Part shown: one piece after another, positions 11,930-23,485 of the stretch
How the letters are laid out: each line of letters starts with the position of its first letter
Position numbering within the stretch: the first letter of the stretch is position 1
NCBI GenBank assembly: GCA_008828725.1
Contig: MEHQ01003205.1
Coordinates: 343,014 to 407,013 of the forward strand
Source of the DNA: Saccharina japonica
Taxonomy: Eukaryota > Sar > Phaeophyceae > Laminariales > Laminariaceae
Direction of reading: 5' to 3'
Length of the DNA stretch: 64,000 bases
Notes under the pieces: model-generated
What the model was told of the DNA's origin: nothing
Database searches by the model: none
Seen by the model: only the letters and a program-made list of their open reading frames with translations
Program-made: the position numbers and the translations under genes

Positions 11930-12725
11930 CGCTACAGGTTGCCACGTTGCATCTTTCTTTGGAAACAATCACCACACATGCCGGTAGACCGCTCTTGTGG
12001 CGGCTGCAAACTGAAGCCGAACGATAGGTTATTACCACTGACACCGGCCACTTCATGCACGAGGCATGGGAAAACGCTTGCTGTGGACGGCAACCTCACC
12101 GTTCTCAGCGCGTCGCCTGCAAAATATAGCATTTATGCAGCCGGTAGCGTGCTACTTACAGCACACCGGTGTCTTGGCGCTGACAACGTTAAATGTCGCA
12201 TGCTTTGTGCAGGTATCATGTGAGAAAACCACCATATAAACCTCCACAATGCCACTATCAGCATTGTGTTTGCAGTATACCGGCTTTATGCTGCCCACTC
12301 TATTGCCGGTCGTTTGCCTTGTGCAGGGTTCGTATGAGCAACGCGTGCCGGATAAAGGATAATTTGCTGTTATCGGCATGTCGCTTGCAGTACGATGTCT
12401 TCTTGGTTCCGACACCGTTGATGGACGACTGACGTGTGCAGAGGTCAGGCGAGCAACGCCTGCCTCCGATGTTGACCATACCGTTCTCGGCATATTGTTT
12501 GCACTAAGTTTCCCTGTCGCCACTCTTGACGTTCCAGATTACTCGCCTGCTGTGGAAGCCATGTGGCCAACACCTCCTCACAACGTCTACAATGCCTGTC
12601 TCAGCACGTTGCTTGCAGTATCTCGATATCCTCATGCCGTCGGTGTGAAAGCTAGGCAGCTGGTGCCAGGAAATATGTGAGCGAGACGTCTTCACGTTTC
12701 CAGGTTGGGCCGAAAAAAACACGGG
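11930..12725 (-). pseudogene. Decayed EsV-1-7 repeat gene (segment A)
   Basis: Minus-strand remains of a gene of the 39004-37988 type, split over frames. From upstream to downstream: a unit reading YCKQRAETGIVDV near 12620; a unit with CSYEPCTRQ and VYCKHNADSGIVEV near 12300; then SHDTCTKHATFNV followed by a stop. The divergent C-terminal pair near 11950-12050 (SVCSRHKSGLPAC, RCNVATC) matches the intact gene's SVCADHKDDLPAG and KCKVTGC. Several stops and frameshifts make it non-functional as one protein. It faces the gene at 8099-9124, and the same arrangement occurs in segment B. Confidence 0.8.
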
Positions 12726-12840
12726 GGGGGGTGTCAAGAAAGCAAGAGGGCACAGTAATATCGCTTTAAACTGAGCTTCGGACAGAACACGTTTTGGATT
12801 TCAATAAGCATCTATGACGCATTTAACATGCACCTGAATC

Positions 12841-13050
12841 ATGTATATTCAGGTGGTCGGGTTCACCGAAGGTGGTTGGCAATATTTCAGGACACGGTGC
12901 GTGCACATACTGTTTGTTCTTGTGCCATGTGCTGTGTTGTTACTGATGCTCGCCGGCTGGAGATATTATTGTGCGATCAGGCAAGCTCTTAGGCTGGGTA
13001 AAGTAGCACTGAAAAGGGATGAGATGAAGTCCATGCAGTTGAAGAATTAA
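12841..13050 (+). CDS. Possible small single-span membrane protein, 69 aa
   Basis: A 69-codon frame with one clear hydrophobic stretch (about residues 21-43, HILFVLVPCAVLLLMLAG) followed by a basic tail rich in Lys and Arg. I recognise no family, and it has no counterpart in segment B. It may well be chance; only the shape of a type II-like membrane segment supports it. Confidence 0.15.
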   Translation: MYIQVVGFTEGGWQYFRTRCVHILFVLVPCAVLLLMLAGWRYYCAIRQALRLGKVALKRDEMKSMQLKN

Positions 13051-13614
13051 AATTTAACGACATCGACAGTACACATTTTCCGAAGGTGAGAGCATACCTC
13101 TGACTCCAAAAAAAACTCCTTTAACGCCCATCTCCTCGCGAAGCGGAAGATGGATTCATTGACTATTTTCATTTGTTGTTCGACTCGTTCCGACCAATAT
13201 ACCTGAAAATAGGGGTTACATTCCCATTAGGCGTGCTGTTTTAACAAGCTTTATCTGAGGGCGAACTTCCATGAGTTTTTGAAGTCGCAAAACGGAACTT
13301 TTTCCTGTTTCAACAATTGTAGTTTTTGACGAAGAAAACTGACAGAACCGTGTCCGGGACGTCACACGCCGATCATTCGTTCGTAAACGTCACCCGGCCA
13401 ACCTAAACAAAAACGGCGGGAAACGATTCCTCTTGTCATTCTACGGACGGAACCCGATTTCGTTCTCATATAGAACGCAAGTCATATGAGATATTCATAG
13501 TTTTGTGAAAAGTAGCTGATATTGGCTCTTGGCAAGCTGTAACTTTCCTAATTTCAATGTAGGCGAAAATATATAAATGTAAAAACCGTACTTGTTCGCT
13601 CGACCGTGTTGACC

Positions 13615-13965
13615 ACGCCTATAGTGCCCCGGTCGCCCCGGTGGGCTAGCAGGTAACCACGAGTCCCGATAGCGTCAAGGTTGCGAGTTCGAGCGCATGC
13701 TCGTAGGAACTTTGTCTCGCTCGAAATATCTTGACTAGCCGAAATAGCGAGAGCGTGAGTTAGCAATAATCGATGAAAATCGACCAGCATTAGGAAGGCT
13801 GAACCCTCTGTGCGATACAAATCAAGGCATGAACCGTAGTGGGGGAGGAGGGAGAGGAGCCTGCTTTGTGAACCAGGATCTGAGTCACGACTAGGGAGGG
13901 AGAAAGACGGAAGTGCGAAGATAATAAAGGGGATAGAATAAAAACAAAAATAAAAAGTAGCAGCA
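13615..13965 (+). mobile_element. tRNA-derived SINE, copy 1
   Basis: About 350 bp, strongly similar to 58890-59240 in the same orientation. The 5' part resembles a tRNA: GGTCGCCCCGGTGGGCTAGCAG holds a near match to the polymerase III A box, and GCGAGTTCGAGC matches the B box about 50 bp further on. The body carries ATCTTGACTAG and GAGGAGGGAGAGGAGCCT. It ends in an A-rich tail (AAAAACAAAAATAAAAAG, 13938-13958). No protein capacity. Target duplications were not found by eye. Confidence 0.7.
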
Positions 13966-15157
13966 TCGCCCAGTTCGTCGTAATTCGAACGTTATGACCC
14001 GAAATGATAGAGACTATATTGCATTGCATGGACCATACGTCCCTGCAGGCTACACAAGCACACGTCGGAATCCTCATGTAATTGTGGAGATCAATGAAAG
14101 AGCAGCAGCCGTGTCGAGTAGACATCTGCCTACCCCCACCTCAAATAATTAAACGTTGCCTGAAGGATTGTCAGCCCTGACTATGACAGCCAAGATATAG
14201 GATAAGTCGTACGCTATATACCGAATCATCAGAACCGTGGACGCGTTTGTGTTACTTGCCATACGAGTGGGTTGTTTACCGCACCCTGACATCGACACAT
14301 GAGCGGCCGCGTCGATGTGCGTGTTGTCAACCCCGTAAAAGGGGAAAAGTCTTAATTCCCCAATAAACTGAACAGTACCTGATGTGTACTTATTCGTTTT
14401 GTTTGTGTGTACGGAATCACACCAGGACAGGAGAGTGCTGCTATGCAGTTGCAGCATCGAAGAAAGACCCATGTGCTGTAAAACGAGGTTTCTGCTATGC
14501 TGTTCATGTCGCCATCCTTTCCAGGGTGAGACATAGTAAGATTCTCCCCCCTGCGCCGGCTTATTCTGGACAAGAGACTATTGCAGCGACAGGACAAAAT
14601 TATTCTCGCGATATCAAGGCATCCCATGCTTATGATCAATGGGACGGCCGGCGGACGGTAAACCTATACACACAAAAAATGCAGAAATACGACATACCGG
14701 CACAGAAGAGAGCATCGTGGGTTGTGCACTTGGGTGGCCGCTATGCGACTCATGTCGTCAACGCCCTGAAACTCAACAACACAATCTAGATCTTGCGTGG
14801 AACAGTCGAAAACTGGTAGGAGTCATACGCGTATGAAATACTGTTGTATTTTTTGTTGTTGTCCCCTTTTAGATATTTTGGTGCAACACAAAATAATATT
14901 AGAATACGCAATGCCAGCACCTATAACAACCCCGTGTTCAGCGAAGATTATTCGCCGCAGCTAAAATTGCAAGCCTCTTACATGGGTCAAACAATTATGG
15001 ATCGGGTTTTTTAAGGTCCGAAACTGACAGGCCCGATCTACCTTTATCATACTGTTGTTTATGTGTTAATCTCTATTTCTGGATGATATTCTGGAAACAC
15101 ACGAGAAGATTAATGATAGGAAACTGCACCGACGACAGACATATGTAATATTTATAT

Positions 15158-15824
15158 TTCGAATTGCATTGTCATGATCGTTTTTTTGGGATGTGGGACT
15201 TAGAGAGTTCTCCTCTAGGCCAGACACACGTATTGCAGCCTCCTGCAATCCGCTATGCATCTCCCCCATACATCTACTGTCTCTCTCTCCCTCATACGAT
15301 ACCAGCCAGGTTCTTAACTATTACCGCCTACAATCGTCTCGAATGACCAAGCCTCCGAATGGTACCGTACCATTCGACTCCTCCGATTCAACTCCAGCAT
15401 TCAACATAAAAAAAAATCAAATCAACTACGGAACCCGGCTAGTTCTACCTGTTTCTGCTCCCCTTCCCTCTCCCTTCGAAAGAAAAACGGAGGCGGGCGG
15501 GTCGGAAATAAGGGGGTCAATCGTCAGTCTTCGTTGGCTAGCCACCCGACTTCCGGACTTTTCCCTGCTTTTTCCGCAAGACATCACTCTCACTCGCTGG
15601 TGGCCGGCGTCGGTGTGCCAACGCGTGCGCTCGTAACATACTACCACTGTACTGGCTATTTAGAGTCGCAGTTTCCCAAATACATTAATCAGTGTATTAT
15701 CCCCCATCCCCGATGCTGACATGCCAAATTCTCTTAGGTTCAATTAACCACGATTGGTTATTTGACATTTCGGTAGCGGATGCCGATACCGCGTGTACGA
15801 ACAAACCTATCCTTCATTGATAAT
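15158..15824 (-). mobile_element. Tyrosine-recombinase element, copy 0 (internally deleted)
   Basis: Starts with TTCGAATTGCATTGTC like copies 1 and 2 and ends with the ACCTATCCTT terminus at about 15805-15817. The middle, which carries the recombinase remnant in the other copies, is missing. At 15415-15525 unrelated sequence stands in its place. It keeps the CCAGACACAC...GCAGCCTCCTGCAATC block near the left end and the GGCTAGCC...GCTGGTGGCCGG block near the right end. Confidence 0.75.
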
Positions 15825-15825
15825 C

Positions 15826-17050
15826 TTTCGAATTGCATTGTCAATATCATTATCCTGGCATGTCGGAGAGAGAGAGTTATTTTCTCGGCCAGACACACCT
15901 ATCGCAGCCTCCTGCAATCGCACATGCATCTCGCCCATACATTTACCGTCTCTCTCTCCCTAAGGCGATACCAGCCGGGTTCCTAACTATTACCGCCTAC
16001 AGTCGTCTCGGATGACGAAGGCTCCTAATGTTACCGTACCATTCGCCTCGTCCAACTCCGAGGTAATATGAGACTACTGTTGCCGTACACTAGTTGTCAT
16101 TTCCTACACCAGACTGTACCTTCCCCCGAGTGCCTCTCCTTCCATCCACTTGTCCAACGTTAGATAGCTTACGTGGCACTCTGCTCTAACCCCCATACAA
16201 GGTCTGTTAATATTCGTATACGCCTTGTACGCTTCGGACTTCTACCTTACTACTATTTTTAATGCCTCCTTCCCACATGCATCCTACGGTCGACAGCGCC
16301 CTCCGGATATTTGCATCTTCAAGCCGCGAGCGTGGTCGCTTGCCCGATACGCAACGAGTACAGGGCGAACTCATCGGGATTACAACCTGCCTCCAATACT
16401 AACTCCACAGTTGCTCGAAGGGCACATCCCTATGCCACTACTCCAGTAGACTTGACACAACGACACGAGGAGAGGGTGTCGTGGTGGGAAACCACCAGGG
16501 AAGAATGACGTCAACTCCAATAAAATGGCAACGTCATTGTCGTCGTCCAAAACAAATGACCTGGACCCGCGAACCCCGTTGGGTGTCCGCACGCGTATGG
16601 TTCCAATATGTTTCTGGTCACCAGTTTCTACCGTGTCGATCGGTTGCCATCGCAAGCATTTGGACTTCTTGTAGTTGGCGTAGACAGCAACATCGCCCCG
16701 AGGCTTAAAGGCTCAAGCGTCAGTCTAATGAAGACTCAGTAAAAGCTCAAACGTCAGTCCTCGTTGGCTAGCCAACCGACTTCCGGATACCTCCCTGCTT
16801 TTTCCGCAAGACATTCCTCTGATTCGCTGGTGGCCGGTGTGATTGTGTCAACGCGTGCGCGCTCGTAACATACTACTACTGTACTGGCTATTTAGGGTCT
16901 GAGCGTCCCAAATATATTTACGATTCTATAATCCCCGATCCCCGATGCTGACATGCCAAATTCTGGTAGGTACAATAAATCACGGTGGTTGTTTTTACAC
17001 TTCGGTAGCGGAAGCCGATACCATGTGTACGAACCAACCGATCCTATATA
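15826..17050 (-). mobile_element. Tyrosine-recombinase element, copy 1 of head-to-tail array
   Basis: About 1.22 kb, in direct tandem with copies 0 and 2. It contains the decayed recombinase reading at 16706-16098 (minus). About 180-250 bp lies on each side of that reading. No sizeable terminal inverted repeats are evident. Confidence 0.75.
16098..16706 (-). pseudogene. Decayed tyrosine recombinase (copy 1)
   Basis: Read on the minus strand across frames. An N-terminal stretch (DVAVYANYKKSKCLRWQ... TPNGVRGSRSFV, 16694-16500) is followed by NPDEFALYSLRIGQATTLAA (Arg of the family's HSLRIGGAT-like box; LRIG at about 16343-16354). Then RxKSEAYKAYTN (16212-16245) matches the family's GRWKSxAYxxY box with Trp replaced by TAG. 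A tail resembles the RRVSRKL...GTVWG end of related algal integrases. The usual HxxR His is Tyr in both copies. Stops and frameshifts make it inactive. The class is the phage-integrase fold seen in eukaryotic YR elements (Crypton/DIRS-like). Confidence 0.75.
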
Positions 17051-17056
17051 GGTTAT

Positions 17057-18252
17057 CTTTCGAATTGCATCGTCATTATCATTATACTGAGATGTGGGAG
17101 AGAGAGAGATTTCTTCCCGGCCAGACACACCTATCGCAGCCTCCTGCAATCCCACATGCATCTCGCCCATACATTTATCTTCTCTCTTTCTCTCTCTAAT
17201 ACGATACCAGCCAAATCCCTAACTATTACGGCCTACAGACGTCTTGGATGAACAAGCCTCCGAATGTTACCGTATCATTCGCCTCCTCCAGCTCCGAGGT
17301 AATTTGAGACTACTGTTGCCGTACACTAGTTGTCATTTCCTACACCACACTGTACCTTCCCCCGGGTGCCTCTCCTTCCATTCACTTGTCCAACGTTAGA
17401 TAGCTTACGTGGCACCCTGCTCCAACCCTTATACAAGGTATGTTATTATTCGTATACGCCTTGCACGCGTCAAACTTCTACCTTCCTACTATTTTTAATG
17501 CCTCATTCCAACATGCATCTTACCGTCGAAAGCGCCCTCCGGATATTTGCATCTTCAAGCCGCGAGCGTGGTCGCTTACTCGATACGCAACGAGTAAAGG
17601 GCGCACTCATCGGGATTACAACCGCTTCCGATACTAACTCCACCGTTGCTCGAAGGGCACATTCCTATCCCACTACTCCACTACTCCAGTATACTTGACA
17701 CAACGACACGAGGAGAGGGTGGCGTGGTGGGATAACACCAGGAAAGAATGACGTCAACTCCAACAAAACGGCAACGTCATCACCGTCGAGCTTAACAAAC
17801 GATCTCGACCCGCGAACTCCGTTGGGTGTCCCCACGGGTATGGTTCCAATATGTTTCTGGTCACCCGTTTATACCGTGTCGACCCGTTGTCATCGCAATA
17901 ATTTCGACTTTTTGATGTGGGCGTAAACCGCAACATCGCCCGGAGGATTAAAGGTTCAAGCGTTTGTCTTGGTTGGCTAGCCAACTGACTTCCGGATGTC
18001 TCCCTGCTTTTTCCGCAAGACATTCCTCTGACTCGCTGGTGGCCGGTGTCGGTGTGCCAACGCGTGCGCTCATAACATACTACTACTGTACTGGCTATTT
18101 AGGGCCCCAGTGTCCCAAATAAATTTACCATTCTATGATCCCCGATCCCCAATGCTGACATGCCAAATTCTCGTAGGTACAATAAACCACGGTTGGTTAT
18201 CTGACACCTCGGTAGCGGAGGCCGATACCGCGTCTACGAAAAAACCTATCCT
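17057..18252 (-). mobile_element. Tyrosine-recombinase element, copy 2 of head-to-tail array
   Basis: About 1.2 kb, aligned end to end with copy 1. It starts with TTCGAATTGCATCGTC and ends ACCTATCCTT at about 18252, after which similarity stops. It carries the second recombinase remnant. Confidence 0.75.
17335..17950 (-). pseudogene. Decayed tyrosine recombinase (copy 2)
   Basis: Same reading as 16706-16098: GDVAVYAHIKKSKLLR then stops, TGDQKHIGTIPV, TPNGVRGSRSFV, DDVAVLLELTSF, then NPDECALYSLRIE followed by TAA (17577-17594), and RxKFDACKAYTN (17448-17481). It differs from copy 1 by many substitutions but keeps the frame over the first ~230 bp. The first Tyr of the C-terminal box is Cys and the second is kept. 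Inactive. Confidence 0.7.
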
Positions 18253-20130
18253 TTTCTGTGAACGTTGGTGCCGCGGGGCTGTTAAAGTTGCCAACCTGAT
18301 AAATTTGAGAAACACGATATATGTGAGGTGTCCTGCAGTCTGGTGCAGACACCACCCGTTCAAGGCTGAATAAACCCAAATACCATCCGTGGTATTAAGA
18401 CCGCCCTTTCGTGCTGTTTCTATCGTGTGGCCGTTTTGCTGCCAATGTTATGCTTACTCATGCTGCGATGAAACGACATTTTATATCATTTTGTCGCTGA
18501 GTTTGGTAGACATCGTGGTGAGCATATTTTTTTTAACCCTTACAGTGTGGCACACTATACTACCGGGATATATATACCAAAATGTATATATATTTGTTCG
18601 TTTGTGACAGACTCTTGCATCTGTTCATCGCATCACATAGCACGAACACTATGCGAAGCATAAACTGCTACGGGATGGGAGGTTGATATTCGATTACTGC
18701 AAACTTTACATCACTAGGAGTACGTTGGTTACCCCCTCTCACCCATCCGCTTTGTTGTTGCCGCGTGCACCTACAGTACGTCTTCGGCTGGGGTCATTGG
18801 CAGCGGGTGTATGCCGTCTACAATCTGACCGGCGACTAATACGCGTGGATGGAGGGTCGCGGCTATCGGTTGGGATACCAAACTTGTTTAGGTAGGCCTT
18901 GCGGGCTGGAGCAGCGCCTCGCCGCGGGGAGAGAGGGAGGAGGGTGTACCGACGTCGTGACCTCAAGTTCGTCGATCGTTCAGTTGCGAGCTCCGCTAGT
19001 TGCGCGTAAGCGTGTGGCCGCCCATTATGAAGCACGTTTCGAGGGTTCATGGTTTGTCAGGAGTTGTTTGTTGTGGTTTCACGTCGATTGACTCGAACCA
19101 TTCAACAATTTGATGGTTAGTCGGGCTGTGGTGTTGCGCGTCCAATACGATTACCATTAAGTTGGTGACGGTGCGTCAGTTTTATCAATTTCACGTAGAG
19201 CTGGAGCTACCGGCCATGGGTCCCGGGGTCCCTTGGGCGTTCCCACGTATAGCGCAAGTGCACGTAGTGACCGAGACGACTCGTGGGGTCCGCCAACCGA
19301 ATTCGTTTGGAACCCTTGTCTCTGAGCAAACTAATCTCCTCTCGTGATCCTGGAGTCGTTTCGCGGATGTGTTTTGGTCTGATGTACTTCCTGGGGGTAC
19401 GATTTGACAGTCTGTTCGCAACTGATTCGAGGGTGGTGTACGCCGTGCACTGCCTCGCATGCGGGGAGTATGGCGTTTTTCGGCAACGCCACATTTATGG
19501 GAATCACGCGATGGTAACAGGCCCGACAAAGTAGCGATGCGGGCTTAGGTCTATAAGAGTGATCAAGATCATATTGGTACGGTGCGCGTGCGCACTCGAA
19601 CGAGGCTCGTGAGCCGATCTCGGGATTTCCCGCGGTGGGCAGAGCGACTGCCCATGTGTTTGGAGTATGCGTCGTGCTTCCCTGGTTTCGCAATCATTCA
19701 GCCCTTTGCTTGAATCGTTGTGGCAGCAGCAAAGGGGAAGAGACAGTTGGGGGGTAGAACATATTTGAGAGCACGGTAAACAGTGATCCCACATTCAATC
19801 GGGGTTTGAGGAGTCGAATGGTACCGTACTGTTCGGAGTCTTAGTCATGCGAGACAATTGTCACCCATAATACTGTGAGTAGAAACCAGGCCGATATTCT
19901 GGTGGGGAGAGAGAAACGGCGATAAAAGGTCATCGAGATTCACAGGGGATTGCCGCAGGCTACAATATAAGTATTTTGCTGACGGGAGGAATCACTCTCT
20001 CGCAGGACCGGGAGAACGATGATGACAATGAATTTGAAGTATTTACAATGAAAGCGATTATACGTACTCGATCCAGTACGACACCATTGCAGGCGACGCT
20101 TGCCCTAACTGTCGACTGCGGTCTAGGTAC
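18253..20130. other. Unassigned stretch, no segment B counterpart
   Basis: 18750-19750 is somewhat GC-richer and has overlapping minus frames of about 95-120 codons (19693-19331, 19529-19191, 19050-18739). None has a motif I can defend. No gene called. Confidence 0.4.
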
Positions 20131-21524
20131 CTATATCCCCTAAGACTCGAACCGTAATGTCAGATAATCGTGTTACCACCAGGCAGGCTCTTACGTGGTT
20201 GGTTCATATGATGTTGGCTTGCGTGAAAAAAACAATGCTGGGCCGGATTGTTTTATTGATGGGCAGTCGTATGAGAGTACCCGGAATGTCACCTACTGGT
20301 ATCCCTTGTTACCTCAGTGCAGTCGATAGCGTGATATACCACCGAATGCTGTCGGCCGCATCACGTAGGGTTGACTACGTAAGAGGAAAGTGTTTCGATT
20401 GCGTGGCCAGTCTCCACCCAGTGATTACTCGCTGAACGTGGAGCATAACGTGCGTTGATTACGAGTGCTACTTGATATGTATATATACATGATTTCCGTG
20501 ACATAGGCTCGCGTAACGCGAGGTCGCCGATGAACTGTCAGCACCTACAACAAATTTCATGTAAACCTATTTTCAGCAGCGACACGTGGCATAGATGTTT
20601 TGTGTAGTCCTGCATCGCATCCTGTAGGTTAGAATGGCCGATCGCCCTCCTCAAACAGTATACAATTTGCACTCTCATCTTCATCGTTGAGTTCCTCTAA
20701 TGCAGCCTCTCTTGTAGATTAGCCGCAATGATGCTTCACTTTGGACATCGTTGAACTATCGTTAGGTATGCCCCAAACTATTGGAGAGTAGGAGTGGACG
20801 AGCGTGTATGCGTTGTGTTAGGTATTTGAAACGGCTGCACACAACATTCGCTTCCTTCAGCCAGTAAGTGTAAAACGTGATAAGCATTTTCGTGCACGGG
20901 CCTATGCTCGCCTCGCGGAAAGGGTGGTGATCCAGTGGTGTTGTACGTGAAATAAAATAATAAATGTATGTTGAATTAATATATTGAATGATCCACCACC
21001 GTGTGTGTGTTCTTCACATTAAACCTTCCTTTCTACCCGTCGACATCCAGCACACCCAGTGTCCGTGCCGGTTCTTCATCCTAAAAACGTACAAGTTTTG
21101 TGGTCGCAACACTACGACACAGAAACACTACGCTCAGTGCAGTAAGCAGAGCAGACAAATGCAATGCCATATAGGACACGCAAGACCTACGCTGCTAGCA
21201 ATTCAGGTTCATGAAAGCGTAGGATACTCGCACCGTAGAGGGAAAGCGAAGTCGTCGAATACGAAAAGTCGATGTACAACTTGTTTTGATCAGATGTGCG
21301 TAAAACATGCACTCAGGTTTCTTCGCTATTGCTACGGTGCCATAAAAGACCTAGACTCATACACGTCTTGAGAAAAAAACAACAAAGGTTTCTCCAAATT
21401 AAACAATGGCTACAAGTTCGGAGTAATATATTACTGGCAGTAGAATACTCTAACTAATAAGTTGAATACAAAAATTCCTGTAAGTGTGCATCATTCGAAT
21501 CTCCAATGCTTTAGTTGAAAAATT

Positions 21525-23420
21525 GAAAAGGACTGGTCAATTTCGCGTATACAAGATGCATACAAGGACTACGCCTGCAGACAAATACAGAGGGCTTGCC
21601 TTGTAGGAACTCCTGTCGTACAGCAGAAGCAAACACGGCCTCGGCGTGGCTTGCGTGACGAAATCTGCTGTACTGCTGTATGAGGTATATACCTGGTAGC
21701 ACAGTAGGTGCTATAAGTGTTTGTGTATGTTGGGGGGTCATGCAGATGTCATTTTTGATGGGGTCAAGACAGCTGAAAACTAGTAGTTTTGTGCTGGCGA
21801 TGAAGGAACCTGCCGGCATCAGGCCCCGTCTCAAAGCATAACAAAAGTAGACATCATGGATAGAGGGTTCCCCGCCCCAACCGCTCGCTCCGAAGGCATG
21901 CTGTCAATAGGGTCATGGTGTTTTCTGACACCTGTCACGCATGCGTACAGCAGACACTCGGCAAAGCTTTTGGAGCATTGACCACATGTCAAAGCCTTGT
22001 GTTTGGTGCTGTAAGTCATACCGGCAGTTGAAGTCGTCCGTTGGCGACGTAGGGAAGGCGGTCCAGGAACCCCGAAATCATACACCTAACTACCCCCCAC
22101 GGAGGGGTCGATTTGTTTGTTTGTTTTTTAACGTATATTTTGTGTGTTTTAGCCACTGGCAAAACGCCCTCCTCTTGTTGCACGCTGCGCGTTCACATTT
22201 AAAAAATACAGAGAAGGTGTTCAGGTAGGCAGTGCATTACGGACTCGATGGTTTTGGAGTGAAAATCTGTGCACCATGCACGTATGGTTAAACAGGATCA
22301 TATGTATGAAATAATAATGTGCGGCACAGCCGACGCGCAGAAGTGTTTGTCAGCAGGGCCACACTACTACTATTGGAGCAGACCAACCATCGTTTAGCGC
22401 ATACAAGTACGCATCAACTGTATACAAGGGTTGCTGGGATAGGCCCGCAGTACATTTTTCTACTCGCACTAGGTGCTTCGTGCAATACGGCGTTCACGCC
22501 CCCACACGAGGCCCCCATGAACACCCCAAACAACGACTCGCAGTGTTATATCACGACGTACAACTGTTGCGCCGGTCATTAATACATCTACTCCGCACGA
22601 ACAGCAGCAGTGCTATTAATATATACAGCAGATACTACCAGAACCGCCAGCGCAAACCGGGGTATTTGCTCGTACAAGTGCTACCGAGATACTACAGTAT
22701 GAATAGGGGGCCCGTCTGAATAGAGAAACCAAGTCCCCACCCAGCGGCAACAGAAACACACACAGACACAGCTTGAAGTGTTCGACTACAGTAGCTGCGG
22801 GAGTCGCTACTGCTGCTGTGGTTTCAATGTTCACCAGTGTGAGCAAGGATGCTGTGCAGCTCGGTGGCAATGCAAGGTAACACAGACATATACATGTATC
22901 AGGTACCACAGTCACGTACGAGTATGATGATACCAATTACCACGTAATGTGCTCGTATATAGGACCTCGTATAAGGTGTCAAGATATTCATAAACTGGAC
23001 TGTTACGTATACTGAGGGTACCGCGCCTATGTACAACAAACAACAGCCCGTGCAGGTGCGGACACCCAAACAAACAAATCCGAAGGATGCTACTACAGTA
23101 CTGCAGTAGAGTATGGTGCTCATGCTGTTGGTCGAAAAGGTGGCACTCAGGCTTTGTGCTTTTCCGAGCGTTTATACTGTCTGGCTAGTCCATAATCGAG
23201 AGCCTTGCTGCCGCCACAGTCGTTCCCATAGTGACAAATCCACGTGATAACCCCCTCCCTCGCGATTTTTTCATTCAGTGCATATCTAGTCAAGCCCGCT
23301 GATTTCACTGCTCTTAAGGGCCCTCTGGTCCACCTTCGAACGAGCTCGTAGCTCCTTTGTACCACTCACACTCCTGCTGGAGTTGCTTCGAGTACGCAGC
23401 TGCGGCGTATTTGTCGAAAT
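21525..23420. repeat. Long dispersed repeat R, copy 1
   Basis: Aligns in direct orientation with 62280-64000 over about 1.7 kb; its left ~200 bp also recurs at 49240-49440. Anchors: AACCGCTCGCTCCGAAGGCATGC (21877 and 62448), CCACTGGCAAARCGCCCTCC (22153 and 62733), CTCATGCTGTTGGTCG (23119 and 63719). A minus-strand reading conserved in the first and last copies runs CGQCSKSF...VRKHHDPI...SMPSERAV near 21850-22020. Unknown function; probably a decayed mobile element. Confidence 0.75.
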
Positions 23421-23466
23421 GCATGCCAGTACTATTGTAGTAGTATGGAAGGCTTTGTATCAGGCA

Positions 23467-23485
23467 GGGGGGGGGGGGGGGGGGG
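23467..23485 (+). repeat. Homopolymer run, 19 G
   Basis: Uninterrupted G run followed by CTCTCTCTCG. Length is likely to be unreliable in assembly. Confidence 0.95.

Larger units (their letters stand above)
4540..21500. repeat. Segmental duplication, segment A
   Basis: Aligns in order and orientation with 25345-35550. Example anchors: 4780 with 25600 (GGCGACCAYAC...TTCTACSCAGCGC), 8099-9270 with 29210-30270, 11590 with 32345, 20145-20400 with 34330-34590, and 21420 with 35450. Similarity is high around the plus-strand EsV-1-7 gene and its 3' flank and patchy elsewhere. Segment A is about 6.8 kb longer because 12.8-20.1 kb (SINE, recombinase array and unassigned DNA) has almost no counterpart in B. 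Boundaries are by eye. Confidence 0.8.

Noticed and set aside
19283..19534. Plus-strand reading VVYAVHCLACGEYGV that faintly resembles a GIY-YIG endonuclease
   Set aside because: Only a short, loose similarity; no second motif, no repeat copies and no reverse transcriptase nearby.
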